Source: Macrosoma leucophasiata
Taxonomy: Eukaryota > Arthropoda > Insecta > Lepidoptera > Hedylidae
Reading direction: 5' to 3'
DNA length: 64,000 bases
NCBI GenBank assembly: GCA_036365455.1
Contig: JAWQUS010000010.1
Coordinates: 21,748,501 to 21,812,500, forward strand
Below the pieces are notes generated by a model, which had not been told where the DNA came from, did not search any database, and saw only the letters and a list, made by a program, of their open reading frames with translations. Positions 1-10,321 of the stretch are shown piece after piece (the first letter of the stretch is position 1; every line of letters begins with the position of its first letter). Position numbers and translations under genes: made by a program.

Positions 1-122
1 GCAGAGCCACGCCAAACGCCGCCCCCTCTCTGGGTTCCTCTTGGCTTCGCCGGTGTGGGGACAACCACCGGGTACTGAGCCCCCCCGCCACGACAAGGCG
101 GAAACCCTCGGGGGGGGGGGGT
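1..122. repeat. GC-rich repeat fragment, probably from a LINE
   Basis: This 120-bp block is strongly GC-rich against AT-rich surroundings and ends in a run of G. It looks like a piece of a GC-rich Jockey-type LINE, but it runs off the window and I cannot place it in a domain. It ends abruptly where the foldback repeat at 126 starts. Confidence 0.3.
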
Positions 123-125
123 CGC

Positions 126-276
126 AATTGGACCTACTTTTGCAACAAGGAACCATCCACAAACATGCCAAGTTCGAGTTAACACCTTAAGTCTAATGTT
201 TTAAGATATCTATAAATAGTACATAATTATCTCGATTTTGACATGTTGGTTCCTTGTTGCATAAGTAGGTCCAATT
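126..276. mobile_element. Small foldback (MITE-like) element
   Basis: The ends are inverted repeats of about 29 bp (126-154 against 247-276), built on ATTGGACCTACTT at the left and its complement at the right, around a 90-bp centre. No coding capacity. A clear TSD was not found, so the exact borders and superfamily are open. Confidence 0.5.
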
Positions 277-338
277 ATTAATTCTTGCTCTTCTCGAAAT
301 CGCGGCAAATATTATTTTACCTACACTACTACTACTAA

Positions 339-381
339 TTTTACTGGTTCCAGTGTAGGGGCTCGAGGGCGTAGGCACCAC
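339..381 (+). repeat. Element B, 5' fragment
   Basis: Only the first 40 bp of the dispersed repeat called element B are present (ACTGG, then CTCGAGGGCGTAGGCACCAC). It is joined directly to the repeat at 382, whose other copy is at 18345. Confidence 0.5.
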
Positions 382-488
382 AATATTTGTATGGCCTACA
401 GATATTTGTTTCGTCTTTGGGTGTTTGTGAATGTGTTGTATGTGTACAACGGCACCCACCCACGACACAGGTTTACACCTAGTTTACA
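382..488 (+). repeat. Dispersed repeat, second copy at 18345
   Basis: Shares the run AATATTTGTATGG, a GTGTTGTATGTGTACAACGG core and a CCCAC..ACACAGGT end with 18345-18500. The 19200-19365 element (minus strand) carries a related body joined to a tRNA-like head, so this is probably the tail of a tRNA-derived SINE. Confidence 0.45.
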
Positions 489-1559
489 CACTATTACACT
501 CTGGTTTTAATTAATTCTTTACTTAGTAAAGATGTGCATTTGAAAGTAAGTTAAGAGTGTCCACACAACTATTAAACAAATGACCACATGAGACCGCACT
601 GGTATGCATAATAATTGGTGGCCGCCGGCAAGTTGGACCATGATAGCGAAATCGCCGACACATCGCAGTCGCCTTAGTAGTGCAGCCTCGGCCTAACGCT
701 TCATTTGCTAACGTATAGTGCATCCAGCCTTTAATTTACAATTTGCAAGGCATACCTGCCGGGGCCCGTCAAAGTGGAAATACATGCGCATAAACGCTCG
801 ACGAATACTCAATCGAATAGATCATCATCCAAACCAAACACATTATAAGAAGTAGACCGATAATACGCACGGCCACTGAGCGTTCCCTGAAATCACGCAC
901 CGCGTATCAGACAGGTGACCCACGCGGCAATGAATGCCCAATCATTCTCGGCCTTAATAGGTAAACGCACTTGACTTTGTCTATTTGATCTTTGTTTTCG
1001 CGGCATGATTTTACCCACCAGAAGCGATTGTAGCGGATTTCATGTTAAACGTTTGTATTGTCGATATATTTCTTATTATGTCATTCCAAACAATCATTGG
1101 ACATTCACGATGTCAGCACAAGTGACACCATTATGTCCAGACATAAGATAAAATTGATTGATCGCATCTTAATGGCAAAGCTTGTTTGCTGAATCCGTCG
1201 TTAATTTTAATACTCGTAGCGATGTATAATCGTGCATTATCAAGTTTCACGAGTATAGAGATGATAATAATATAAGTGTTTTCATTAGGTACTATACATT
1301 TCATGTATCAAACCTTTACAATAATAATTTTGTAGTGCGTGGTGGTAACATCTTATCTAGAGTTTATTGACTTTTAGAATTAATGTAATTTACACAAATA
1401 AGACTATGAGTGGAATAAAAAAAAAACAATGTTACGTAACACGTTGATCGAACCTTCCTCCTGTCCTTGTAATGCATCGTCATGTTTTTCAAGAACCCAT
1501 TTTCCTCCGAATTGCGCTACGTTATACTTGAACGTTCCGTTAGATGTTTGTAGAGTATT
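489..1559. other. No recognisable feature
   Basis: AT-rich DNA. Short open frames occur but show no signal peptide, domain motif or splice context. No strong inverted or tandem repeat seen. Confidence 0.5.
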
Positions 1560-1612
1560 GTAGTACTTACCATAAATATGAACTGCATGCTTGTTCGCCA
1601 CTTCAACACAAA
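1560..1612 (+). repeat. Element B, 3' end fragment
   Basis: Retains the terminal motif GAACTGCATGCTTGTT followed by CGCCACTTC and an A-rich end, as in the full copies. The upstream part is diverged or absent. Confidence 0.45.
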
Positions 1613-2007
1613 AACTGTCTCTATTTATTTTTACTTTATTACTATTATGTATACTTTACAGTGACTTGCAAAAATTGCCTTTTACAGGTAATACCAGGTA
1701 CTACCCAAAGACCAATACCCGGTTGCCATATTATTTATCGGGACGTTAGCTTGCCAGCTACGAAGATCCGATCGGTGTATCACAGCTCTAATTACCGGAT
1801 CCAACAAAATTTGTCCAAGACAGTTATTTTCTTGCTTGCTTCTACAACAAACTTCGTTCTGTCAAAATGTCAAAAGTTATTTGATGTTAAATGATTGACA
1901 TCTGAGAACAGTTTCTGTCGTAAAAGAAAATTGTTCTGTTTATTTTCCTCACAATATTTTCACTTTAAAATACCTCAAGAACCTTTCACGGACTTTAGCA
2001 AATATTT
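1613..2007. other. No recognisable feature
   Basis: Contains the end of a 116-codon open frame (1544-1894) that overlaps the element B fragment and has no recognisable motif; I do not regard it as a gene. Confidence 0.5.
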
Positions 2008-2160
2008 TTAACCGACTTCCAAAAAAAGGAGGAGGTTCTGAATTCGTTCGGATTTTTTTTTATGTATGTTCTCCGATAATTTGAAAACGCCAACACCGAT
2101 TTGGATAATTTTGGTTTTGTTTGAAAAACAAAATTATCCAATGTGTGAAAATAAAATCAT
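2008..2160 (+). repeat. AACCGACTTC-type dispersed repeat
   Basis: Begins TTTTTAACCGACTTCC, followed by a GGAGGTTCT stretch and an ACCGATTTGGAT stretch. A related copy is at 25675. The 26234-27682 foldback also starts with a CCGACTTC motif, but its relation to this family is only suggestive. Confidence 0.45.
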
Positions 2161-2251
2161 ATTATGATTGATAAGTTATTACGGGGCCGTACATTGCCGT
2201 CTCGTTCTTGAGTTTTGCGTTTATATTACACATTTAGCAATACATTTTTAT

Positions 2252-2478
2252 TTTTATTACGGAGGCAAACAAGCGTGGAATTTACATTGATGGTAAAATA
2301 AATCCATAAACATTAATTCGTTGCCACCGCTGAGGTCATGTATGTCTCGATTACGAAGCCATACATGAATCTATCCGGAACACAACGGAACACTACCATT
2401 TGGTGGCAGACAGTTCGGTAATGCGGTGGTGCCTACGCCCTCAAACTCCGACACTGGAACTCTACCACCAGTTACATG
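2252..2478 (-). repeat. Element B, degenerate near-full copy
   Basis: On the minus strand it keeps the element B order: CTGGTGGTAGAG start, GGCGTAGGCACCACCGC, TGTTCCGG, and the 3' GTTTGCC region, all with many substitutions. An old copy. Confidence 0.6.
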
Positions 2479-3119
2479 TAACGGATGTAAGAGAGTATGT
2501 GATTACCTTTATTGATATGCAAACAAAAATATATAACTACAAAACAAACTTACACAAGTATCAGAAATAAATGAACTTTAGATTGAGACGATTGCGTCAG
2601 ATAAAGCTTCGATATCTTCTTTGTTTTCATCTAAAGCTGTGGTTCAACTCCCTTCAGGCTCTCCCTCCGCAACGCCCTAAGCCGATGTTCGGAACCACAG
2701 GGTCCCCTTAAAAAAACCCTTCAGATTGATCCAGAGACAGAAATGTTCGTTCGCTTAATATTTCGAATACCTACAGATAAGGTTACATTGAATCTTTCCC
2801 CAATTTCTCTTTGTATTTCAAGTTGTTATACGATTACGATTCGCCATACTTAAGTTTCCAACTCCAATAACCTTTGATCTGTGAAACTCGAAATTCGGCA
2901 CTAATGAGTTTCCGTATTAAATTTATTATCGAATATTCGATGTAGCGAAAATATTTCAAGGATTTTCGTTGAGAAACATTTCGCGATCGATCCGATAGTA
3001 GATGTAATTGAATACTTTCGCTGTAAGGGCTGGTGCACATTGTGGAATCTTGTTCAAGTGCAAATCGGGAAATGCGCAATCTGACCCGTATGCAGATAAA
3101 TTATTTTTAATTGAACAGC
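2479..3119. other. No recognisable feature
   Basis: AT-rich sequence. Open frames up to 81 codons on the minus strand (2834-3079) show no motif I recognise. Confidence 0.45.
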
Positions 3120-3245
3120 CTTAGTGGTCCATTCTTATCATACCACTACTGCATTTGTGCTACGCTGGGAACCTGGGATCGATCCTCGGGCGGGGTAAGT
3201 GCTGTTGAGATTTTTTTACATTTCTGGGCAGTGTCCAGTGTCATC
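3120..3245 (+). repeat. tRNA-derived SINE-like fragment
   Basis: Carries GGGATCGATCC, a B-box-like sequence, preceded by a TAGTGGTCC A-box-like sequence and followed by GGGCGGGGTAAG. The order resembles the tRNA-like head of the SINE at 10322, but diverged. Confidence 0.4.
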
Positions 3246-3485
3246 CTAGGAGTTTGGCATCAACCAATGACAAGACAAAGTTGAACCGGCCCTACTCGCA
3301 TTTGTCTTATGATGTGTCCCTTTGCAACACCTTAAGATGGTCCGAGGTTCGGACCCACAGAGGTCTTTCTAAAGCAGTTGCGCTAATTTATTTAGGCTGC
3401 AAGCGCCTTTTGCGATTTCCGATTGCCCGATTAAGTAGATAGTGCCGTCGTGACGTGCCGCATACAAGGACACAAGTATTCAATT

Positions 3486-3964
3486 AAAAACCGGACAAGT
3501 GCGAGTTCGACACGCGTGGTGAGGGTTCCGTACATGGGTTATATTATTCATAATTTTCGATTTTGTTTGAATACTCAAACTTCTTATAGGTTTTCCAGTA
3601 ATCTATAGGCAAAGAACTATTTTCCACATTTTTTTTCAAAATTTTAAGTTCAGTAGTTTCGGAGATATGGGGGGGGGGAATGGTCAATTTTTGTCGTTTT
3701 TCTTAAATAACTTCAAATTTGTTTTTGCAAAAATTATAAAAAATATATATCTGAGATGCTGACAACAACTACTTTCATTTGATATCTCACAGGACACAGT
3801 TCACGATTTTTTTTAAATTTCTTATTTACCCCCCGAAAGTGGCCCCCCTGTTTAAAATTTATTATTTTACTTGACGTGTTCATCTTTGGGTCACCAATTT
3901 ACATATATTCATTAAATTTCAACTCAATCGGTCGAGTAGTTTCGGAGAAAATTGACAGAGCTGT

Positions 3965-3999
<35 letters not shown>

Positions 4000-4055
4000 G
4001 CACGAGTGATCCTATAAGGGTTCCTTTTTCCTTTTAAGGTATGAAACCCTAAAAA
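3486..4055 (+). repeat. Long dispersed repeat, AACCGG...GGAACCCTAAAAA type, full copy
   Basis: Starts AAAAACCGGACAAGTGCGAG and ends near GAAACCCTAAAAA, about 570 bp. It contains a G-run after CGGAGATATGG and a (GACA)n tract at 3967-4000. Other copies: 13740 (+), 16792 (-), 23922 (+), 29262-30790 (-, interrupted) and 34475 (-). No coding capacity; the class is unknown to me. This intact copy serves as the empty-site reference for the insertion at 29710. Confidence 0.65.
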
Positions 4056-4477
4056 CAGTAGTTTGTTATTGAGCCGTTCGAGCAAATGTTCAACATTTGC
4101 AGTTTTCCGAGCATGCGGCTCTTATGTAAATTATAAAATACAGAAGTCAACACTCGCCTTTTATACACGCAATTTATATCACGTTCAAATCGATGAAACA
4201 ATTTAGATATTATTTAATAGTCGGTTAAAATTCTATAGAAGACCTTCACGCTTTAAACCCAGGTGTATGTTAACATGGCTAAAGCCTAGTTTTTATGTTT
4301 CATTTGCTACAAAAGTGAACAAGTTTTATTTGTGATATTTGCTATTGTATATTAATTGCTACCTATAAATAATTAACTGACACGCAGACAATTGAAGTAG
4401 TAACTAGAAAAAGTAACTTCGGATCTTGAAGGCATAGGTCCATACCACCGCATTACATAATCTGATTGCCATTGAAT

Positions 4478-4812
4478 GGTATGTATCTTCACGCCAGGTC
4501 CCTTACGAGGTAGGCGGAGAGTGTAGAGCGCCAGATATCCCGGTCCTGACATACCTCTCGTGCCTCGTCTACCTTCATCATTCTCTTCATACATGCACGC
4601 CGATTCCTTAGACTTTAATTTATTTATTTATTCTTTTGTGCACAAATTGATGTATATAAGGCGGGCTTAATATTCCTAGTGGTATTCTGTTCCAGCCAAC
4701 CTTACCAAGACTTTTGACCCCACCATCAGATAGAACTCGACCTATTTGGTCATGGTAGGTCAATTTTGGTCTTCCTGGGCCTCTGCAACCATCAGCATTA
4801 TCATGTTCTCCA
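4478..4812 (-). pseudogene. RTE-type LINE, 5'-truncated 3' end, interrupted
   Basis: On the minus strand this matches the C-terminus and 3' end of the LINE family called RTE-1 here (copies at 7269, 15896, 41541, 49721). It keeps the GRPKLTYHDQIGRVLSDGG-type residues and a GGCGTGAAGATACATACC-type 3' end. The frame is broken by a 91-bp insertion at 4617-4707. Reverse transcriptase motifs lie upstream of the truncation and are absent. Confidence 0.75.
4617..4707 (-). mobile_element. 91-bp LINE 3'-end insertion nested in RTE-1
   Basis: The insert starts with an AATTTATTTATTTATTC tail and carries AAGGCGGGCTTAATATTCC, which matches the repeat at 9975 (AAGGCGGACTTAATGC). It is flanked by the 7-bp duplication AGACTTT (4610-4616 and 4708-4714). 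Uninterrupted RTE-1 copies read CCTAAGACTTTTGACC at this point, so the insertion site is confirmed. A severely 5'-truncated copy of a different LINE family. Confidence 0.75.
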
Positions 4813-4816
4813 CCAA

Positions 4817-4925
4817 ACCGCATTGGGGCAGCGTGGTGGAGTAAGCTCCTGGCCTCCCCCCAAAAAGGGGAGAGACTCGTGCCCAGCAGTGGGACGTATA
4901 ATGGGTTGCCATTATTATTATTATA
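4817..4925 (+). repeat. 3' tail shared with the 5S-derived SINE
   Basis: AACCGCATTGGGGCAGC, GTGGTGGAGTAAGCTCC and GTGCCCAGCAGTGGGACGT match the 3' part of the complete SINEs at 34748 and 55479; it ends in (ATT)n. The 5S-like head is missing, so this may be a truncated SINE or the tail of its partner LINE. Confidence 0.6.
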
Positions 4926-5061
4926 TTATTATGTTCCGGTCCGTAGTAATGTTGTTACCTTTACACGGGGACACAACAAGTCTAAGGAGTGGCAATGCAC
5001 CTATAATGAAATATAATGGATCTGGAATTCTTCTCTTCTTTGTCGTTTCACTCTTGGCAGA

Positions 5062-5446
5062 GTGGTCGTGGTCGTCAGTCAGGAACAGGCTCAGTGACAA
5101 GTTTTGTTATACGGCGCCATTCTTGTCGGACCGCAGCCTTTCTGGTACACTCATGAACTGTGTAGTTTGTTGCCGCCTTGATTTGATCGGTCCATCTCAA
5201 CGGGGATCTGCCTCGCGGTCTGGTACCTTCCACTTTTCCCTGCACTACTAGACGCTCTATGGAGTCATTGTTGCGCCGCGATACATGTCCAAAGAAAGTA
5301 AGGATGCGGGTTTGCAGAGCGTGCGACAGCGACAGCATGCGCTGTCGGATGCAGAGCTCGTCAAGTATGGAGGCGTTCGTACGGAACTCTGTCCACGACA
5401 CCATTCATGAGCATTCTCCTCCAGCACCACATCTCGAGTGCTGGAA
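5062..5446 (-). pseudogene. RTE-type LINE, C-terminal fragment (second family)
   Basis: The minus strand encodes LEMWCWRRML, then after a frameshift RILTFFGHVSRRNN, RGRSPLRWTDQI and RQEWRR, the usual C-terminal signature of RTE-type LINE polyproteins. It differs from RTE-1 in sequence. The reverse transcriptase and endonuclease domains are absent and the frame is broken near 5400. Confidence 0.7.
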
Positions 5447-6738
5447 TTATTATCTAATATATATAGGATACCGTATTACTTAATGTGAACTGTATGCTTA
5501 TTAGCTACTTCCATTACATAAAAAGTAGTCGTATTTGAAGATTTATTACTAGAAGGCTACGTTGAGACCGGATCCTAAAACCGAATCTTATTATCCCGAT
5601 GCCACTTGGTATGCAATATGAAAAAGATTTACAACGACATCTTTAATTCCGCGTTTTTCGTAATTGCTGTTTAAAAAATTAAGAATCAATTACTCGTTTT
5701 TAAGTGGATGCAGTATGTTATGAGAATGACACATGAATTCATGAAAAACACTGTGAATAGGCTGAGAGAGATCAAAACGCCCTACTCAATGTTATGTGAG
5801 ATTCTTTTTGTTGTTTCCTTAACAAGAAAGGTACAAGGGTACAATTATACCATACATATAGAGATACCAGCAGCCATTCCCTTGTACCGCCGTCCTACCG
5901 TAAAACCCCGTTATTAACTAAAAAGATGTAGTTATCAGGGTACGGAGTATTCAGATCTCAGTCATTACAATCGTCTAATAATCCGCCACCCGACCAGAGA
6001 AAGGACTACATAGAAAATATATCAAAATCAGGTAGGACAACAGAGTAGTAGAGGTTATCTACAATGTTGGCAACTCTGAAGGTTCCTCTAATGTGGTTGT
6101 TTCTGACCTTTTCCTATAGGATGACTTCCCCTGTTACAAAAAAAATATTGAAATGTCTTATTCCAATATATCTGTATTGAAACAAGATAGCGTGCCGTTT
6201 TTGTTATTCAGAGCAGTCCGAATAAGAATTGGCGAAAATGTTTAATAGACTAATGAAGCTTTCGTAAATGAATTATTAGCTATTATTGATTTTCACGCAT
6301 TGAAATGACATTCACAACATCATTACTCTAAATAAGCCTACATTATGATTCATTATATCGATCATATTTATGACCATAGCCATCTAAAAGATCGGCGACA
6401 CGAGTTCATGAAACACAGATATATTGTGCCTGTCACAATCACCATTTGTTGGGGCTGACCCACTTATTCGTAATGTTCTCATTCAAACTGCACCTTGAGG
6501 GATTGATAATAAATAAGAACGGGGCCTGTATCGAAATAGTTTCAGATGATATCACTGGAAAAAATGCAGTGTAAGAACAATAAACGTACGCCGCTTATTA
6601 ATATTTTAAAAGTCTTGAAAGACTTCCTTATTATTTTGTATGATAAACATTTTGTTGGTATATCTATTCCTAATAGGCACACCATGAAAATTTAATTTAT
6701 ATTCAATTTCTACGCGAGACCAGTTCTTAGAATCTGAC
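5447..6738. other. No recognisable feature
   Basis: AT-rich. Short open frames only; no repeat shared with the rest of the window was noticed. Confidence 0.45.
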
Positions 6739-6786
6739 ATGGCTGGGCGTCGAAAATATTACAGTATATTTTCGACGCCCAGCCAT
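6739..6786. repeat. Perfect 21-bp hairpin, 6-nt loop
   Basis: Arms 6739-6759 and 6766-6786 are exact reverse complements (left arm begins ATGGCTGGGCGTCG), with loop TACAGT. The stem is GC-rich at its base in AT-rich surroundings. It could be a tiny foldback element or a transcribed hairpin; the sequence does not decide. Confidence 0.7.
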
Positions 6787-7257
6787 TTAAAACCAATTAA
6801 AAGTGCATGCGTTTTAACTCGAAGGGAATATAATTTTTGTTTCGACAATTTTCTGACCTGTAAAACATTTCAGAGAAACTCCTAAAACGAAGTAATTCTA
6901 GAACGGCATTTCAATTACAGGAGTACAAAGTATTGTAGACGGTGAGTTCAGAAGTAGTAGTGCATCTACATTGAGCCAAGGCGCTTAATTGCATTAGTTC
7001 CCTGTTTGGTCCAGTGATCGCCATCGTTTTGGTGACGCCCGAGATACTGACTCTGATCCACAGGTCGAGAAAAGCTGTTATTAGACTTTTTCTGTGAGAG
7101 AATTTCAAGGAGCAGTCCGAAGTCTGGTACCCTTACCTTTGAGAGCACCTAAAAAAGCCGTCGGTCATTCGGCTGATCTCTCTCCGGTTGCGTCGGATTG
7201 CCGTCCCACCGGGCTATGAGAGTGAGGGAATAGAAAAAAGCACCTGTGTATGCACAT
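6787..7257. other. No recognisable feature
   Basis: No repeats shared with the rest of the window; overlapping short minus-strand frames near 6911-7148 have no motif. Confidence 0.4.
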
Positions 7258-7268
7258 ATATACATATG

Positions 7269-7649
7269 TATGTATGTATGTATGTATCTTCACGCCAGGT
7301 CCCTAACGGGGTAGGCAGAGAGTGTAGAGCGCCAGACATCCCGGTTCTGACAAACCTCTCGTGCCTCGTCTACTTTCATCATTCTCTTCATACATGCACT
7401 CCGATTCCTAAGACTTTTGACACCACCATCAGACAGAACTCGACCTATTTGGTCATGGTAGGTCAGCCTTGGTCTTCCTGGGCCTCTGCAACCATCCACA
7501 TTCGCATTGTATATCTGTTTAGTCATTCGCTCATTCGACATTCTTTCTATATGCCCGAACCATCGGAGCATGCCTTTTTTCATTTTTACACCGATACTAT
7601 CATTCACACAAAGTCTCTTTCTTACATCTTCATTACGAACGCGATCGCG
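7269..7649 (-). pseudogene. RTE-1 LINE, 381-bp 5'-truncated copy with TSD
   Basis: Minus strand encodes the C-terminal RTE-1 segment with LRWFGHIERM, GPGRPRLTYHDQIGR and CMKRMMKVDEAREVCQ, ending VRDLA, then a (TGTA)n-type 3' tail. The copy is bounded by an 11-bp duplication ATATACATATG (7258-7268 and 7650-7660). Only the last ~120 codons are present, so it cannot mobilise itself. The coding frame is intact over its length, which suggests a fairly recent insertion. Confidence 0.85.
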
Positions 7650-7660
7650 ATATACATATG

Positions 7661-8246
7661 CACTATAATATCTCCTGCGCAGTTGGCTAGTCTCCGTTGA
7701 AATTGGTCGCCTTGACGGAAATTCGGTCTTTAGGACTAGGACATCATTATGAGTAGATTGCAGTAGTAACATATTCCGGCGGAGACGAGTGGGATGAACC
7801 CTTCCCCAAAATCATTAATGTTCAGTCCGACCATAGCAGATCTTATTAATGTTTTACAAAACCTACGACCCGCTCAGTCCACCAGGATCTTCAGAAAAAA
7901 AAATTGCAGTAATATTCAAATGAAGTAAATAAGTGATTCGATTTGAGAAATTCGTAGTTTCATACTCTATTAATTTTTGTATCACAGAAAATTTAAAGTA
8001 GAATAAATTTCACCTTTTCCTGTGTGCACACAACTTTACACCGTGGTGTGATAATACGTAAAAAATAATGAACCTGCAAATGTAGCTTGTGTGCAACTCT
8101 GGTTTAATTGATTGATAATGCAGTTCGCGAGCACTTGAATTTTAATTAGCAGTTTCGTCCATGTTGACTGTACTCGGCTTACAGAGTATGAGCACGATTG
8201 TGTAAATTCGTATGGAGTCGATATTAAAATTGTGGTATGGTACTAT
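7661..8246. other. No recognisable feature
   Basis: AT-rich flank between the LINE fragment and the MITE at 8249; no supported feature. Confidence 0.45.
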
Positions 8247-8248
8247 TA

Positions 8249-8426
8249 GGTTAGGATCCCACTGCAGAATCATTTCGTTCATCCAGATATGCTGCAAACC
8301 TAATTTTTATGCATATTTATAATATAGAGAATATATATCCACTTGGTTGCTTATAAAATTTGGCCGCAAGTATAGGTTTGCAGCATATCTGGATGAACGA
8401 AATGATTCTGCAGTTGGATCCTAACC
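8249..8426. mobile_element. TA-flanked MITE with ~54-bp terminal inverted repeats
   Basis: Ends are nearly perfect inverted repeats, GGTTAGGATCC at the left through TATGCTGCAAACCT, with the complement at 8374-8426. It is flanked by TA (8247-8248, 8427-8428). No ORF. A one-ended relative lies at 37610-37694. TA duplication points to a Tc1/mariner-type transposase in trans. Confidence 0.8.
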
Positions 8427-8660
8427 TATACTGAGTTGGTGCAATGGCAATGGTTTTGTGATTCCGTACGCTACATGGTATCCATAGTTTCGTTGTTTTA
8501 GCGTTCCGTAGTAAAAAAGGAATCCTTATAGTTTCGCCATGTCCGGCTCGTCTGGAGACGGCACTAGTCTACTTCACCGGGCAATTGGCAACAACAAAAT
8601 GATCTCAGCCTAAATAAATTTACAAAACGTCCTTCCGTCTGTCCGCTCATTGGCTTAGAC

Positions 8661-9035
8661 CAGGGTTTCTCAAAGTGGGCTACGCGAACCCTTAGGAGTT
8701 CGCCATTTGACAGCACGGGGGTTCGCGACAAGATTTACTCTATATCGAGTTGATGCCGAGTCAGAATTGAGGTTAAAATTGTCCAAAATTACTCCTAAAA
8801 TTGACTCCATTTGTGATAAGAAACAAGCACACCCATCACATTAATAGTAGTAAAAATAAAATATATTTCTTTGGGTACTTTATTTGTTACCTTTCATTGA
8901 AATAAAAACACTATTTTCTTCAACAGTCAATTTTATTGTTTTCTTTGGGGGAGGGTTAATTAGTTGAGGGGTTCGCTGTCACCTGGATACTTTTCAACAC
9001 ATTGGTACGTATAGCCGAAAGTTTGGGAAACCCTG
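8661..9035. mobile_element. hAT-type non-autonomous element
   Basis: Terminal inverted repeats start CAGGGTTTCTCAAA and end TTTGGGAAACCCTG, and the element is flanked by a perfect 8-bp duplication GCTTAGAC (8653-8660, 9036-9043). Both features are diagnostic of hAT elements. At 375 bp it has no transposase. Confidence 0.85.
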
Positions 9036-9146
9036 GCTTAGACACACTAAATACTAGCGTTGAAATTTGACATTACGCCAACAAAGTAGTAAATAGAGAT
9101 TTCTTTAGAAATATTGAAAAATAACAACGGCACATATTCGCCGTAA

Positions 9147-9408
9147 TCTATAATAATATATATAAAAATCAATTGCTGTTCGTTAGTCTCGCTAAAACTC
9201 GAGAACGGCTTTACCGATTTGGCTGATTTTGGTTTTAAATGATTTTTGAAAGTCCAGGGAAGGTTTAAAAGTAAAAAAAAATATGAAGTAATTGAAGGGA
9301 AAGAGTAAAAACCACAATTTCATTTTTCCATACAAATAGTCCGTATCTATCAAACCTTTGACAGATTATTTCATTGTGAGGCAATACGAAGTTTGCCGGG
9401 TCAGCTAG
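9147..9408 (+). mobile_element. Non-autonomous Helitron-like element
   Basis: Begins TC (TCTATAATAATATATA) after a host A and ends TTTGCCGGGTCAGCTAG before a host T, the A^T insertion and CTAG terminus of Helitrons. The body contains the ATCAATTGCTGTTCG and CTCGAGAACGGC stretches. No rep/helicase. Confidence 0.7.
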
Positions 9409-9439
9409 TAACTATATACAAACATAACAACGTAAGTCT

Positions 9440-9555
9440 CAGGAGTGTCAACACATCTGCATTTTGTATCCTGTTTTTGTGCAGATGTTATGTACGTCAT
9501 CACTTAACGTCTATAGGAACTGCATGCTTGTTTGCCACCTGCACAACAAAAAAAT
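9440..9555 (+). repeat. Element B, 3' part, diverged
   Basis: GTCTCAGGAGTGTCAACAC, ATCTGCATTTTG, TCATCACTTAACGTC and GAACTGCATGCTTGTTTGCC follow the element B order, with an A-rich end. Confidence 0.6.
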
Positions 9556-9974
9556 ATCGATTGAGATCTCTACTGTGAATCCCCAGAATTCTGCATTGAA
9601 ACTATTTCCAAGAGATTTGTTAGAAAGTTATCAATCAGACGTTGTTACTAAATTTATAATGTAAGTCACAATTCGGTTCCGTAAAATAACCCGTCGACAT
9701 CCGGAATTAAACCAGGAATAGACATTAATATAAACAAAGATATAGATTGATTTTTCGTTATCATACAACCAATGTGTGTTGATTTAGATCGTGTTGACTG
9801 CATATGTTTAAAATATAACTTCCGCGATATTTCAGCAATAAATCGAAATGGACAAATAAACGTGGTTCAATATTAAACGGTACTGCAGTTTAAACTGGTC
9901 GTTGAGGATATAACTGTACACTGACATTTGCATATTCGATCCGCACTGATTTTACAGAAGCATGCCTTACTGAC
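9556..9974. other. No recognisable feature
   Basis: AT-rich; nothing supported. Confidence 0.45.
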
Positions 9975-10078
9975 TTATTTTATTTTTTTATTTATTTACA
10001 CTTTCATGCACACAAAAAAAATGTAACATAAGGCGGACTTAATGCTATATAGCATTCTCTGCCAGTCAACCTTTGGGT
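9975..10078 (-). repeat. LINE 3'-end fragment
   Basis: A (TTTATT)-rich tail followed by TTACACTTTCATGCACAC and AAGGCGGACTTAATGC. The same 3' end is the nested insert at 4617, there shown by its TSD to be a mobile LINE tail. On the minus strand the A/T tail is the 3' end. Confidence 0.6.
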
Positions 10079-10321
10079 TGTGAAGAAAACGCAATTAAGT
10101 GCTGAGCATATTCAAATAGAACTAATGAAAACAAAGAAACTAAACGATAGGTTTACAATACATAATAATGTAGTTTAAATATTAAAAGGCAACTATGTTA
10201 ATATAAAATTTTTAACTTATAAATACTTAAAGCTACTAATATTGGTTATTATATGCAGCTATATTTTACTGCAATGGATATTGGTAAGTTTTTGCTTGAG
10301 AGTATCCAAATGCAAAATTAA

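Noticed and set aside
3967..4000. CRISPR-like or regulatory tandem array
   Set aside because: It is a simple (GACA)n microsatellite that is part of a dispersed repeat.
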